Origin: DATARN01 sp963851105
GTDB lineage: Bacteria > Actinomycetota > Acidimicrobiia > Acidimicrobiales > Palsa-688
Assembly (NCBI GenBank): GCA_963851105.1
Contig: CAWKNP010000003.1
Span: forward strand, 1-64,000
Length of the DNA: 64,000 bases
Direction: 5' to 3'
Part shown: in pieces, positions 18,743 through 27,724 of the stretch
Layout: each line of letters starts with the position of its first letter
Numbering within the stretch: position 1 is the stretch's first letter
Translations under genes and position numbers: made by a program
Notes under the pieces: generated by a model
Told to the model about the DNA's origin: nothing
Databases searched by the model: none
What the model saw: the letters and a program-made list of their open reading frames with translations, nothing else

Positions 18743-19159
18743 CTACGTCTGGTCAACCCTCCGGCCGCTCACCGCGAATGTCCGCGCCAGATGGTTCCAG
18801 GAGCACAACGGGCACACCTCGACGACGTAGCACGCCAACTCCCGGCCCGGACGGGAAAGCTTGGCCAGCTCCCCCCGGGTTGCCACCACCCGCCCGCTCG
18901 GTGGCAGGCGGTTGCCGAAGACGTAGGACACCAACACGACCTTCGACTCCCCGCAGATCGGGCAGTCCTCCCGGGTGGGCTGGCCGCAGTTTGTCGCCGC
19001 CCGGAGGAGCTCGGGTTGGGCGTCGCACACGTCGAGTTTGGAAAGCCGTCCTTTCTGGAACTCGCTGACGACGGCGTTGCGAGCCAGGCGGTAGTCGACC
19101 TGCCCCGCCACCTGGTGCACGCTGGGCGCGCCCCGCATCGTCTCGGGCCGGAAACTCAT
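18743..19159 (-). CDS. DUF5318 protein with two CxxC pairs
   Basis: 138 residues from ATG at 19159 (MSFRPETMRG). The sequence matches the DUF5318 family of actinobacteria (Rv0049-like), found beside ponA1. Two Cys pairs, CPICGES and CPLCSWNH, probably bind a metal; the region between contains VVLVSYVFGNRLP. It is cytoplasmic, without a signal. Function unknown. The conserved location between the PBP and the padR gene supports a link to cell-envelope growth, but this is inference from context. Confidence 0.85.
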   Translation of the reverse strand: MSFRPETMRGAPSVHQVAGQVDYRLARNAVVSEFQKGRLSKLDVCDAQPELLRAATNCGQPTREDCPICGESKVVLVSYVFGNRLPPSGRVVATRGELAKLSRPGRELACYVVEVCPLCSWNHLARTFAVSGRRVDQT

Positions 19160-19282
19160 TGATCTGAGGCTACCGCCAGCGAGCGACTCCTGGTGGGGTG
19201 CCCGGGGTCGGCCTGGGAAAAGGGGGCGGGTGCTGTTCGCTGCGGTGGGCCGTTTGCTGTCGCGGCTGCGTATACTGACGCC

Positions 19283-19303
19283 GATATATCGCATCGATAC
19301 ATC
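19283..19303. promoter_or_regulatory. PadR operator-like dyad and promoter
   Basis: GATATATCG and CGATACATC (8 of 9 complementary) form a dyad separated by three bases. A TATACT -10-like hexamer lies just upstream at 19271. The dyad is 13 bases before the GTG of the padR gene, overlapping the leader. Its form fits known PadR sites, suggesting that the PadR protein represses its own padR-ino1 operon. Confidence 0.55.
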
Positions 19304-19315
19304 GAAGGGACACGT

Positions 19316-19954
19316 GTGCTGGAACTGGCCATCCTCGGCCTCCTGAAGGAACAGGAGCTGCACGGCTACGAGCTGAAGAAGCGGTTGGCCGAGACCATGG
19401 GCTCGGGGACCGGCGTCTCGTTCGGCTCGCTCTACCCGGCTCTGGCCCGCCTCGAGAAGGCCGACGCCGTTCGGGTCGTACCCATCCCGTCGCCTCGAGG
19501 CGGGCGCGGCAAGAAGGTGTACTCCCTGACCCCGCGAGGTGAAGCGCTGTTCGTGGAGCTGCTCGCCGCCGACGCGGGATCGAGTGAGGACGAGCGCTCG
19601 TTCAACCTCCGCCTGGCCTTTGCCCGGTACCTGTCGCGCGATGCCCGAATTGGAATGCTCGAGCGCCGCCGCGCCTATCTCTTGGAGCGGCTGGCCCGTT
19701 CACGAGGCGCCATCCGCCACGGATGGGGCCGCTTCGATGCCTACACCCGCAGCTTGATGGAACACGGCAGCGAGACGACCGAGAGCGACATCTCGTGGCT
19801 CGATCGCCTCATCGCCCGTGAACGCGAGGAGGCCGAACCTTCTCCCGCTTCTTCTCCCCCGTGGGCGGGCTTGGCGCCGCCCACCATGCCGGTCCGGCCT
19901 ACCGGACCATTTGTTTCAACCACATCCCCCCTACGCGGAGGCAACATTCAATGA
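19316..19954 (+). CDS. PadR family transcriptional regulator
   Basis: The N-terminal winged helix is typical of PadR (LELAILGLLKEQELHGYELK; GVSFGSLYPALARLEKADAV; GKKVYSLTPRGEALF), followed by a C-terminal helical dimerisation region (about residues 90 to 170) and a Pro-rich tail. The GTG at 19316 is preceded by GAAGGGA. The stop overlaps the ino1 ATG as ATGA, so the two are translated together. Mycobacteria have a padR gene beside ino1 as well (Rv0047c-Rv0046c). It probably controls inositol phosphate synthesis. Confidence 0.9.
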   Translation: MLELAILGLLKEQELHGYELKKRLAETMGSGTGVSFGSLYPALARLEKADAVRVVPIPSPRGGRGKKVYSLTPRGEALFVELLAADAGSSEDERSFNLRLAFARYLSRDARIGMLERRRAYLLERLARSRGAIRHGWGRFDAYTRSLMEHGSETTESDISWLDRLIAREREEAEPSPASSPPWAGLAPPTMPVRPTGPFVSTTSPLRGGNIQ

Positions 19955-21027
19955 GCAGCAGAATCCGGGTCGCGATTGCAGGCGTGGGCAACTGCGCCAG
20001 CTCCCTCCTCCAGGGAGTCGAGTACTACCGCGACGCTGACCCGACTGAGACGGTTCCCGGCCTGATGCACGTCAGCCTCGGCGGCTACCACGTGCGCGAC
20101 ATGGAGTTCGTCGCCGCCTTCGACGTCGACGCAGCCAAAGTGGGCCTCGACCTTGGCAAGGCGATCTTCGCCGGCCAGAACAACACCATCCGCTTCGCTT
20201 CCGTGGGCGATATTGGCGTGACAGTGCAGCGGGGGCCCACATTCGACGGCCTCGGCAAGTATTACCGCCAGACGATCGAGGAATCGCCGGCCGAGGCGGT
20301 CGACGTGGTCTCCGTGCTTCGGTCTTCGCGCGCCGACGTGTTGGTCGCCTATCTCCCCGTCGGTTCCGAGGAGGCGCAGAAGCACTACGCCTCGGCCTGC
20401 CTAGAGGCGAAGGTGGCGTTCGTCAACGCCATCCCGGTGTTCATCGCCAGCGACCCCGCGTGGGCGCAGCGTTTTGTGGATGCCGGTGTGCCGATCATCG
20501 GCGACGACATCAAGAGCCAGGTCGGGGCCACGATCGTGCACCGGATGCTCGCCCGGCTGTTCGAGGACCGGGGCTTGGTGCTCGACCGTACCTACCAGCT
20601 GAATGTGGGCGGGAACATGGACTTCAAGAACATGCTCGAGCGGGAGCGGTTGGAGTCCAAGAAGATCTCCAAGACCCAGTCGGTCACAAGCCAGATCGAC
20701 AACGGCATCGCGGCCGACGACGTCCACATCGGTCCCTCCGACCACGTGGCGTGGCTCGACGACCGCAAATGGGCCTACATCCGCCTTGAGGGCCGGAACT
20801 TCGGAGACGTCCCGCTCAACATCGAGCTCAAGCTCGAGGTGTGGGACTCACCCAACTCCGCCGGGGTCATCATCGACGCCATCCGCTGCGCCAAGCTGGC
20901 CTTGGACCGGGGCATTGGCGGTCCCCTCGACGGGCCGTCGGCCTACTTCATGAAGTCCCCGCCGGTGCAGTACCACGACGACGACGCCCATCGGATGGTG
21001 GAGGACTTCGCCGCCGGCGTCATTTAG
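19951..21027 (+). CDS. ino1: myo-Inositol-1-phosphate synthase
   Basis: Converts glucose 6-phosphate to inositol 1-phosphate with NAD, feeding phosphatidylinositol and mycothiol synthesis in actinobacteria. The NAD-binding fold opens with IRVAIAGVGNCASSLLQGVE. The actinobacterial-type core is seen in GDDIKSQVGATIVHRML, LNVGGNMDFKNML and KLEVWDSPNSAGVIIDAIR. At 358 residues it is of the shorter archaeal/actinobacterial form. The start is the ATG overlapping the padR stop. Inositol synthesis supports placement in Actinobacteriota. Confidence 0.95.
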   Translation: MSSRIRVAIAGVGNCASSLLQGVEYYRDADPTETVPGLMHVSLGGYHVRDMEFVAAFDVDAAKVGLDLGKAIFAGQNNTIRFASVGDIGVTVQRGPTFDGLGKYYRQTIEESPAEAVDVVSVLRSSRADVLVAYLPVGSEEAQKHYASACLEAKVAFVNAIPVFIASDPAWAQRFVDAGVPIIGDDIKSQVGATIVHRMLARLFEDRGLVLDRTYQLNVGGNMDFKNMLERERLESKKISKTQSVTSQIDNGIAADDVHIGPSDHVAWLDDRKWAYIRLEGRNFGDVPLNIELKLEVWDSPNSAGVIIDAIRCAKLALDRGIGGPLDGPSAYFMKSPPVQYHDDDAHRMVEDFAAGVI

Positions 21028-21949
21028 TCAGGTCCTGGTAGAAGCGTGCGATCTCTGCCGCGACCCTCTCCGGCTCGCGGCAGACTTGGCGCCAATTGTA
21101 GACCTGGAGCTTCCACCCCCGGCGCTGGAGGCTGTTCCTCCGGTTCTCGTCGCGTTCCTTGTGCTCCGGGGTGAAGTGATAGAGGTAGCCGTCGACCTCG
21201 ATGGCCAACCAGACCTCGGGCCACGCGAAGTCGAGCCGGTACGCGCCATCGGTGTCGGTGTTGAACTCGATGCTGGGCATCGGCAGGTTGAGCAAGGCGA
21301 GCAGGCGGCGCATCTTCGATTCGAGGACGCTCGGAGCCGGGGCGCCCACGAATCCTCGCTGCACGAGATGGCGCCGGAATGCGTCGATCCCGGGCCGGCC
21401 CCGCCGGGCCAGTCGGTCCAGTTCCGCGCTGAGGCCGGCGACGGTGACGAGCCGGGTGGCGAGGGCCGCGTCGACAGCTGCGGTCAAGACCTGCGGGGTG
21501 GCGGTTCCCGCCAGGTCGACCAGGGTCCGAAGGGGGTTCGTCACCGGGATGGTGCGACGGGTGGTCGTCTGGGTGACATCGAGGTCGGTCACGCAATGGA
21601 CCGTCACGCCAGGAATCCGGCAATCACGAATCCCGCGGCAAATACTGAGCTCGGGTGGCGCGGGCAGCGGGCGGAGCAGCTCCCACAGCCATCCCGCCGA
21701 TACGTGCGATGCCACGCCGTGTCCGGCGGTAGCCAGGTGTGCCGCCCGGAGGTCCTGATGGCCGTTGCGGGGAACGGCAGAATCGCGGTACACACTCCGG
21801 TACAGCCGGACCCACTCCCCAGAACTCAACTTTCGGCGGATCATGCCCGGCGATGCTCCGAGGGCCAAGGCCTCCCAAAAGGCGATCACTCCATGGTGGC
21901 CACGGAGCCAGCGCCGCAACTCGTTTCCGATCTGCTGTCGAGTGTTCAC
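21020..21949 (-). CDS. AbiEi-like / DUF559 nuclease-fold protein
   Basis: The N-terminal part (ALGASPGMIRRKLSSGEWVR; SVYRDSAVP) resembles the winged-helix domain of type IV AbiEi antitoxin-like proteins. The C-terminal part (LDFAWPEVWLAIEVDGYLYH; NSLQRRGWKLQVYNW) is a DUF559/Vsr-like PD-(D/E)xK fold with the D-x-E-x-D pattern. This two-part protein is common and multi-copy in actinobacteria and of unknown role; it may act in defence or DNA repair. No toxin partner lies beside it. The GTG at 21949 is taken as the start; the upstream frame runs through the nested repeat at 22003. Its stop overlaps the end of ino1 by eight bases. Confidence 0.75.
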   Translation of the reverse strand: MNTRQQIGNELRRWLRGHHGVIAFWEALALGASPGMIRRKLSSGEWVRLYRSVYRDSAVPRNGHQDLRAAHLATAGHGVASHVSAGWLWELLRPLPAPPELSICRGIRDCRIPGVTVHCVTDLDVTQTTTRRTIPVTNPLRTLVDLAGTATPQVLTAAVDAALATRLVTVAGLSAELDRLARRGRPGIDAFRRHLVQRGFVGAPAPSVLESKMRRLLALLNLPMPSIEFNTDTDGAYRLDFAWPEVWLAIEVDGYLYHFTPEHKERDENRRNSLQRRGWKLQVYNWRQVCREPERVAAEIARFYQDLTK

Positions 21950-22002
21950 ACCAGCTTCTATGCCGCTGCGCTTGCGCAACGCCGACGCTTGCTCAATGTC
22001 GG

Positions 22003-22091
22003 CGAACCTGCGGGCTTTTTCGCAACCTGTGGGCTTCACGGTCGCTCCACGACACTGAAGCCCACAAGTTCCAAAAAAGCCCACAGGTTCG
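22003..22091. repeat. Nested double inverted repeat, copy A
   Basis: Four related arms point in and out as two nested dyads. The outer arms are CGAACCTGCGGGCTTTTT (22003 to 22020) and AAAAAAGCCCACAGGTTCG (22073 to 22091), complementary at 17 of 18 positions. The inner arms are AACCTGTGGGCTTCA (22024) and TGAAGCCCACAAGTT (22056), 14 of 15 complementary, with a 17-base loop. It lies between the AbiEi-like gene and a divergent methyltransferase. A second copy of the same architecture is at 48732. It may be a miniature mobile element or a structured regulatory site. Confidence 0.75.
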
Positions 22092-22144
22092 TGCCCTTTG
22101 CGACGCCCGCCGACCGAAGCGGTGGGGTGCGGCAGGATAGGTAG

Positions 22145-22894
22145 GTGGCCAACGACCGTGGGGCCGAAAACGCGGCGGCGTGGGACCGGTATGCCGCGAC
22201 CTATCAGGCGCAGGCGCAACTCTCGACCAGCACCGCCAACTACGGACCCGAGATCCCGACCGAGGCCGGCCTAAGGCTGCTCGGCGATGTCAGGGGCAAG
22301 CGGGTGCTGGAGTTGGGCTGCGGCGGGGCGCAATGCTCCATCTCCTTCGCCAAGCAGGGCGCCACCGCCATCGGCGTCGATTTCTCGGCTCAACAGCTGG
22401 CGTTCGCCCGCCGGCTCTGCGAGCGCGAGGACGTCAAGGTCGAGCTCCGCCAAGGGGACCTGGCCGACCTCGCCTTCCTGCGAGCCGACTCGATCGATCT
22501 GGTTTTCTCGTCGTACGCCTTCGGCTACGTCGACGATCTCAACCGGGTCTTCCGCCAGGTCCATCGCGTCCTCAAGGTCGGGACGCCGCTCGTCTTCTCC
22601 CTCCCCCATCCCGCCTCGGAGATGTTCGACCTTGACCGCAACGACCCGCTGGCGATCCGCCGGTCGTACTTCGACAAGGCCCCGGTCACCCGAGACATCG
22701 CCGGCGCGATCTTCACGGACTACCGCCACACCTTCGCCGACATCTACATGGGTCTGACTCGCTCCAGCTACCGGGTCGACTTGCTGCTGGAGCCAGAACC
22801 GGTGGCCGGCGGCCGGCGGAGCGAAGCGTGGCGCGACGCCTACCTCTACGTACCTCGCACCCTCATCGTCCGCGCCCGGAAAGAGGGCAGTTGA
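22145..22894 (+). CDS. Class I SAM-dependent methyltransferase
   Basis: 249 residues with motif I VLELGCGGAQCSISFAKQGA and acidic motif II IGVDFSAQQLAFA, followed by the Methyltransf_11-type core (IDLVFSSYAFGYV; RVLKVGTPLVFSLPHP). The substrate is unknown; the C-terminal region is of the kind found in small-molecule methyltransferases of actinobacteria. The start is GTG at 22145, with GGATAGGTAG just before it. It is followed by GC-hairpin repeats that probably terminate transcription. Confidence 0.8.
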   Translation: MANDRGAENAAAWDRYAATYQAQAQLSTSTANYGPEIPTEAGLRLLGDVRGKRVLELGCGGAQCSISFAKQGATAIGVDFSAQQLAFARRLCEREDVKVELRQGDLADLAFLRADSIDLVFSSYAFGYVDDLNRVFRQVHRVLKVGTPLVFSLPHPASEMFDLDRNDPLAIRRSYFDKAPVTRDIAGAIFTDYRHTFADIYMGLTRSSYRVDLLLEPEPVAGGRRSEAWRDAYLYVPRTLIVRARKEGS

Positions 22895-23215
22895 CGGGGG
22901 GGCTGCGCCCCCCTCGACCCCCCACTGCGTGGTGCCGGCTGCGCCGGCGCTGACTTTCTGTTCCGGTGAGGGGAAGTTGACGGGGGGCTGCGCCCCCCTC
23001 GACCCCCCACTGCGTGGTGCCGGCTGCGCCGGCGCTGACTTTCTGTTCCGACCGACGCATCGCTCGCTGCGCTCGCTGTCGGTCGGTAGCTTCTCGGGTC
23101 CGCTTTGCGGACCCGGAAGCTAGGAGGGGCAGTTGAGTTGACGGGGGCTGCGCCCCCCTGCGCCCCCCTACGGCCTAGTGCCGGCTGCGCCGGCCCTCAT
23201 TTTCTCGGGACGGAC
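22890..23215. repeat. Tandem GC-hairpin repeat array between methyltransferase and CCA-adding enzyme genes
   Basis: A unit of about 75 bases occurs at 22890 to 22965 and 22976 to 23050, almost identical (one G fewer in the second), and a diverged third copy at 23137 to about 23215. Each unit holds two hairpins, of the form GGGGGGCTGCGCCCCCC and GCCGGCTGCGCCGGC. Between copies two and three are further stems: CGACCGAC...GTCGGTCGG and GGGTCCGCTTTGCGGACCC. The array lies between convergent genes, which suggests a bidirectional terminator that has expanded. No protein is encoded. Confidence 0.8.
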
Positions 23216-23217
23216 CG

Positions 23218-24606
23218 CTACTGGGGTTGCCGGGCCTTCCACCACGCGTCTAGCCGGGCCGTGGCCTCGTCTTTCGTCAACGGGCCCTCGTCCAGGCGGA
23301 CGTCGAACAGGAAGTTCAGGGCTTGGCCGACCTCGGGCCCCGGCTTCAGGCCGAGGTGGGCCATGACCTCGTTGCCGTCGAGGTCGGGCCGGAGGGCGGC
23401 CATCTCCTCCCGCTCCTGCAGCGCGGCGATGCGCTCCTCAAGGTCGTCCATGCGCCGAGCCAGGGTGCGGGCCTTGGCCACGTTGCGCGTCGTGCAGTCA
23501 CAGCGGGTCAGCTCGTTCAGCCGCACGAGCTGAGGTCCCGCATCGCGGACGTAGCGGCGGACGGCGCTGTCCGTCCACCCCATCTTGTAGGTGTGGAAGC
23601 GCAGGTGTAGTTCGACCAGCTGGCTCACGTCGGAGATGTCCTGGGTCGAGTACTTGAGGGCCCGCATGCGGTCGCGCGTCATGCGGGCGCCGACCACTTC
23701 GTGGTGGTGGAACGAGACCGTCCCGCCAGGCCCGAACGACCGCGTCTTGGGCTTGGCGACGTCGTGGAACAGCGCCGCCAACCGCAAGATCCGATCGGGC
23801 CGGGTCTTGCTGACGACCGCGATGGTGTGGGCCAGGACATCCTTGTGGCGGTGGATCGGGTCCTGCTCGAGCGCCATCGCGGGCAATTCGGGGAGGAACT
23901 CCTCGGCCACCCCGGTGTTGACGAGGAACCAAAGGCCCTCGCTCGGGTCCTCCACCACCATGAGCTTGTCCAGCTCGTCGCGGATGCGCTCGTCGGAGAC
24001 GATCTCGAGGCGCCGCCGGAGCCGGGTGACGGCCTCCACCAACTCCCGGTCGGGCGCCAAGTGGTAGCCGGCAATGAACCGGCCAGCGCGCAGCATGCGC
24101 AGCGGGTCGTCGCTGAAGGAGATCTCGGGCGACAGCGGCGTCCGCAGCCGGTGGCCGACCAGATCGGTGAGTCCGTCGAAAGGGTCGATGAGGCGGGGCT
24201 CGGGCGAACCCAGTGCCAGCGCCATGGCGTTGATGGTGAAGTCCCGCCTCGCCAGGTCGGCCTCGATGGCATCGGCGAACTCGACGTCGGGCTTGCGGGA
24301 ATCAGGGTGGTAGACCTCGGCGCGATGGGTGGTGATCTCCATGACCCGCTCGCCCTTGCGCAGCCCGATGGTCCCGTACCGCCTGCCCTGCAGCCAGACG
24401 GCATCGGCCCAACCGGCCACGATGGCCTCAATCTCGTCGGGCCGGGCCTCGGTCGTGAAGTCGAGGTCGTAGTCGCCGGCCAGCCTCCCGACGAGGGCAT
24501 CGCGCACCACGCCACCGACCAGGTACAGCCGGAAACCGGCCCGCTCGAAGCGGGCCGCCAGCTCATCGGTCTCAGCCAGGAGCGGCTGCAGGCGGTCAGG
24601 AATCAC
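23218..24606 (-). CDS. pcnA: CCA tRNA nucleotidyltransferase / poly(A) polymerase family
   Basis: Adds or repairs the 3' CCA of tRNAs. The class II nucleotidyltransferase head is clear: LYLVGGVVRDALVGRLAGD, catalytic DYDLDF, then ARRDFTINAMALALG and LRMLRAGRFIAGY. A C-terminal HD domain is present (LAALFHDVAKPKTRS; FHHHEVVGARM), as in mycobacterial PcnA (Rv3907c). The GTG at 24606 begins VIPDRLQPLL; the frame upstream of it overlaps pilT and is not coding. At about 462 residues it is of typical length. Its position near the murJ cluster is the usual actinobacterial one. Confidence 0.92.
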   Translation of the reverse strand: MIPDRLQPLLAETDELAARFERAGFRLYLVGGVVRDALVGRLAGDYDLDFTTEARPDEIEAIVAGWADAVWLQGRRYGTIGLRKGERVMEITTHRAEVYHPDSRKPDVEFADAIEADLARRDFTINAMALALGSPEPRLIDPFDGLTDLVGHRLRTPLSPEISFSDDPLRMLRAGRFIAGYHLAPDRELVEAVTRLRRRLEIVSDERIRDELDKLMVVEDPSEGLWFLVNTGVAEEFLPELPAMALEQDPIHRHKDVLAHTIAVVSKTRPDRILRLAALFHDVAKPKTRSFGPGGTVSFHHHEVVGARMTRDRMRALKYSTQDISDVSQLVELHLRFHTYKMGWTDSAVRRYVRDAGPQLVRLNELTRCDCTTRNVAKARTLARRMDDLEERIAALQEREEMAALRPDLDGNEVMAHLGLKPGPEVGQALNFLFDVRLDEGPLTKDEATARLDAWWKARQPQ

Positions 24607-24644
24607 ACCACGAGGGTACTGGCGTGCACCCCGGTGGCCGGGGG

Positions 24645-25736
24645 TTATCCCGAGACGGCGACCAAGCCGGCGTGCTCGAGTGCGAGGCGGAAGTCGTGGG
24701 GCCGCGACGCCGCTGCCATGGCCTGGCGAAGCGTCACCTGACCGTCCTGGTACAGGTGGAACAGGCTCTGGTCGAACGTCTGCATCCCGTACCACTCGCC
24801 GCCCGCGATCATTTCTTCGATCGTTTCGCCCTTGCCACTGGTGGGCTCGGTGATGCGATCGGCGATGCGGCCGGTCATGACCATGACCTCGACCGCGGGC
24901 ACCCTGCCCAGCTCGTCGGCGCGCTCGAGGAGGCGCTGGCAGACGACGCCCTTCAAGCACGACGCGAGGGTCAGGCGGACCTGCTGCTGCTGGAACGGCG
25001 GGAAGAAGTCCACGATCCGGTTGACCGTTTCGGTCGCGTTGGACGTGTGCAGCGTCGAAAGCACGAGGTGGCCGGTCTCCGCCGCGGACAGGGCGGCCCA
25101 CACCGTTTCGGGGTCACGCATCTCGCCGATCAGGATGACGTCGGGATCCTGGCGCAGCACCCGGCGGACAGCCTGGCTGTAGTCGCTGGTGTCGGTGCCG
25201 ACCTCGCGCTGGTTGATCAGCGCCTTCTTGTCGTTGTGGACGATCTCGATCGGGTCCTCGATGGCCACGACGTTGCAGGCCCGGGTCTCGTTGATGTGGT
25301 CGATCATGGCGGCCAAGGTCGTCGTCTTGCCCGAGCCGGTCGGGCCGGTGACGAGGACCAGGCCCCGGGCCTCGCTGGCGAGGGTCCGCACGACGTCGGG
25401 CAGGCCCAACTCCGCGATCGAAGCGACATTGGGCAGGACGCGCCGCAGCACGATGCCGATCTCGCCTCGCTGGCGGAAGGCGTTGCCCCGGAAACGTCCG
25501 AGGCCGCCCGCCGACGTGGCGAAGTCGGCGTCGCTGGTGGCGTCGAATTCCTTGGCCCGGTTGGCGGGCAAGAGTTGGCCGACGAGCAGTTCCATCTCCT
25601 CGGAGGTCACCGCGTCGAACGGGGCCTCGATGAGTTGGCCGTCCACTCGGACCCGAGGCCGGGATTCGGCCTTCAGGTGGAGGTCGGACGCGTCTTCGTC
25701 GATGACATAGTTGAGGAGCCTGATGAGATCGAGCAT
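24645..25736 (-). CDS. PilT-type twitching motility / secretion ATPase
   Basis: Hexameric retraction ATPase family of type IV pili. The N-terminal PAS-like domain (DASDLHLKAESRPRVRVDG) and the ATPase core are complete, with Walker A VTGPTGSGKTTTLAAMI, Asp box IEDPIEIVH, Walker B DVILIGEMRDPET and His box HLVLSTLHTSNA. At 363 residues it is the standard PilT length. No other pilus gene is in the window, so the partner machinery must be elsewhere. It could instead be a PilB/GspE-like paralogue, but length and N-terminal domain favour PilT. Confidence 0.9.
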   Translation of the reverse strand: MLDLIRLLNYVIDEDASDLHLKAESRPRVRVDGQLIEAPFDAVTSEEMELLVGQLLPANRAKEFDATSDADFATSAGGLGRFRGNAFRQRGEIGIVLRRVLPNVASIAELGLPDVVRTLASEARGLVLVTGPTGSGKTTTLAAMIDHINETRACNVVAIEDPIEIVHNDKKALINQREVGTDTSDYSQAVRRVLRQDPDVILIGEMRDPETVWAALSAAETGHLVLSTLHTSNATETVNRIVDFFPPFQQQQVRLTLASCLKGVVCQRLLERADELGRVPAVEVMVMTGRIADRITEPTSGKGETIEEMIAGGEWYGMQTFDQSLFHLYQDGQVTLRQAMAAASRPHDFRLALEHAGLVAVSG

Positions 25737-25844
25737 CGTTGGCTCTATCGGCTCGTAAAGCGGCCGACCTGAGGAGATTTGTCGCTTAGCGGCCCCGGTA
25801 GAATTTACCCGGCGCGGCCGCAGGCCGAATGTAGTTTCGGACGC

Positions 25845-26865
25845 TTAGCTCTCCCGGCGAAGCTGGGCCACTCGGGCGACGACTTCGGCGCCCGGACCAC
25901 CCGAGGTTGCGGGCTCGGGGCGGTAGTCGACGCCGGCCAGACTGGCGATGCACGCTCCGGCGGATTTGGCCAGCGCCGCCAGGTCATAGCCGCCTTCGAG
26001 CACCGCCAGCCGGTGGCCGGCGGGCACCAGGGCCATCAAGCGGCTCGTCAGGTCGGCGAAGTCGCCCGCCGCCAGCCCGAGACCGGTGAGGGGGTCGCAG
26101 CGGTGGGCGTCGAAGCCTGCGGAGGCGATCACCCACGTCGGGCGGAAGGAATCGGCCGCCGGCCCCGCCACCTCGTCGACCGCCGCCTGGTAGACGTCTC
26201 CGGTAGCACCTGGGGGAAAGGGGAGATTGATGGTGTACCCGTCCCCCTCGCCGGTGCCCGTCTCCTCCATCCGGCCGGTGCCGGGGTAGAAGGGGAATTG
26301 GTGCATCGACAGATAGAGCACCCGGGGATCGGCATAAAAGGTGGCTTGAGTCCCGTTTCCGTGATGGGCATCCCAGTCGACGATGAGCACCCGCTCCCCT
26401 CGCGCCGCCAAAGCGGAAGCGGTAACCGCCACGTTGTTGATCAGGCAAAACCCCATGGCCCGGCCGGCGAGGGCGTGGTGACCGGGCGGCCGGACGGCGA
26501 TGAAAGCCGCGTCGGCCTCGCCCCGGTCCAGACGTTCGATTGCGTCGGGCCCGGCTCCCGCTGCCAGCACGGCAGCGCGCCAGGAACCGGGCGATGCGGC
26601 GGTGTCCGCGTCGAGCCAACCGCCGCCGTCCTCGCAGAATCGTTCCACGGCATCCAGGTATGCCGGCATGTGCACCCGCTCGAGCTCGATGCGGGTGGCG
26701 GGCCGGGGCGTCACCGCGACGATGGCGTCGTCGATCCCGGCCGATCGGATACCGGCCAACACCGCTTGCAACCGCGCCGGGCGCTCGGGATGACCCCCGC
26801 CGGGGAGGTGATCTCTAAACGCCTCGTGGGTCTCGAGCAGCACCGAACCTGCCGTCACCATCATG
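25845..26865 (-). CDS. Histone deacetylase / AcuC-like zinc hydrolase
   Basis: Class II HDAC-like deacetylase that removes acetyl groups from lysines or small amines. The arginase-like fold carries the catalytic HH in RPPGHHALAGRAMGF, zinc ligands Asp and His in VDWDAHHGNGTQ, Asp in SAGFDAHRCDPLTG and the closing loop LEGGYDL. At about 339 residues it is of the usual size. The start is the first of two ATGs at 26865 and 26862. It is divergent from a GNAT acetyltransferase, so the two could act as an acetylation/deacetylation pair; this is inference from position only. Confidence 0.9.
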
Positions 26866-26970
26866 ATGCTAGGTGCCTGCCTGTGACAGCGCGGCACCGT
26901 TCGCGAGGGACGCTCCGCTACGCTGATCATCCGCCGTGACGGAGCAGCCGAGCGCCCGGGCAGGCACCGG

Positions 26971-27723
26971 GTGTCGCTCCTCGGCCCACTTCCAATCGGC
27001 AGCACCGCGATCATGAGTTCTGCGTCGGTCGACATCATTCGTTGGGGGAGGGAACGGGCTCGCATCTGGCCCTGGCGGGGCGACCTGAGCGTCGCCTTTC
27101 TGGCTCCGGTGCCCGAGGCGCCCGTCCCCTCAGCCGCGTTCATCCAGCGGTGCATGGCCATCCTGGGCGAACGTGGCTTCGTACGGGTAGTCACCTCGGC
27201 CCTCTCGCCGCTCGAGCAGACGGGGTTCCTGACCGCGGGCTTCGAGGTCGCCGAGGAGCTCCACCTCCTCTCGCTCCACCTGGACGGACTCCCGCCGCGC
27301 CCCGACATCGGTGCGAGTCGCGTCGCCGCCGCCGATCGCCCCCAGGTTCTGGCGATCGACCGGGCCGCCTTCTCCAGTTTCTGGCAGCTCGACGAACAAG
27401 GTCTGGAGGAGGCGCTGGCGGCCACCCCGCGGACGCGTTTTCGGGCCGTCGTCGCCGATGGCCACCTGGTCGCCTACGCCATCAACGGCCGTGCCGGCGC
27501 CCGGGGGTTCGTCCAGCGCCTCGCCGTCGCGCCCGGGGCCCAGCGCCGGGGCCTCGGCCGGGGCCTGCTGCTCGACGGCCTGCACTGGATGCGCCATCGG
27601 GGCGTCCGTAGGGCCGTCGTCAACACTCAGGTCGGCAACGCCGCCGCCCTTTCCCTCTACCACGACGCCGGTTTCCGCCAGGAACCTTGCGGGCTTTCGG
27701 TGATGGAAGCCGGCCTGCAGTGA
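26971..27723 (+). CDS. GNAT family N-acetyltransferase
   Basis: The C-terminal half is a GNAT domain: FVQRLAVAPGAQRRGLGRGL contains the acetyl-CoA pyrophosphate loop, followed by AVVNTQVGNAAALSLYHDAG. The N-terminal half (about 120 residues) is more divergent and may be a second, degenerate GNAT-like domain, so the product may be a tandem GNAT. The substrate is unknown. A GTG at 26971 or an ATG at 27013 may be the start; neither has a strong ribosome site. It precedes the DUF6049-MurJ gene by only a few bases, suggesting an operon. Confidence 0.8.
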   Translation: MSLLGPLPIGSTAIMSSASVDIIRWGRERARIWPWRGDLSVAFLAPVPEAPVPSAAFIQRCMAILGERGFVRVVTSALSPLEQTGFLTAGFEVAEELHLLSLHLDGLPPRPDIGASRVAAADRPQVLAIDRAAFSSFWQLDEQGLEEALAATPRTRFRAVVADGHLVAYAINGRAGARGFVQRLAVAPGAQRRGLGRGLLLDGLHWMRHRGVRRAVVNTQVGNAAALSLYHDAGFRQEPCGLSVMEAGLQ

Positions 27724-27724
27724 T

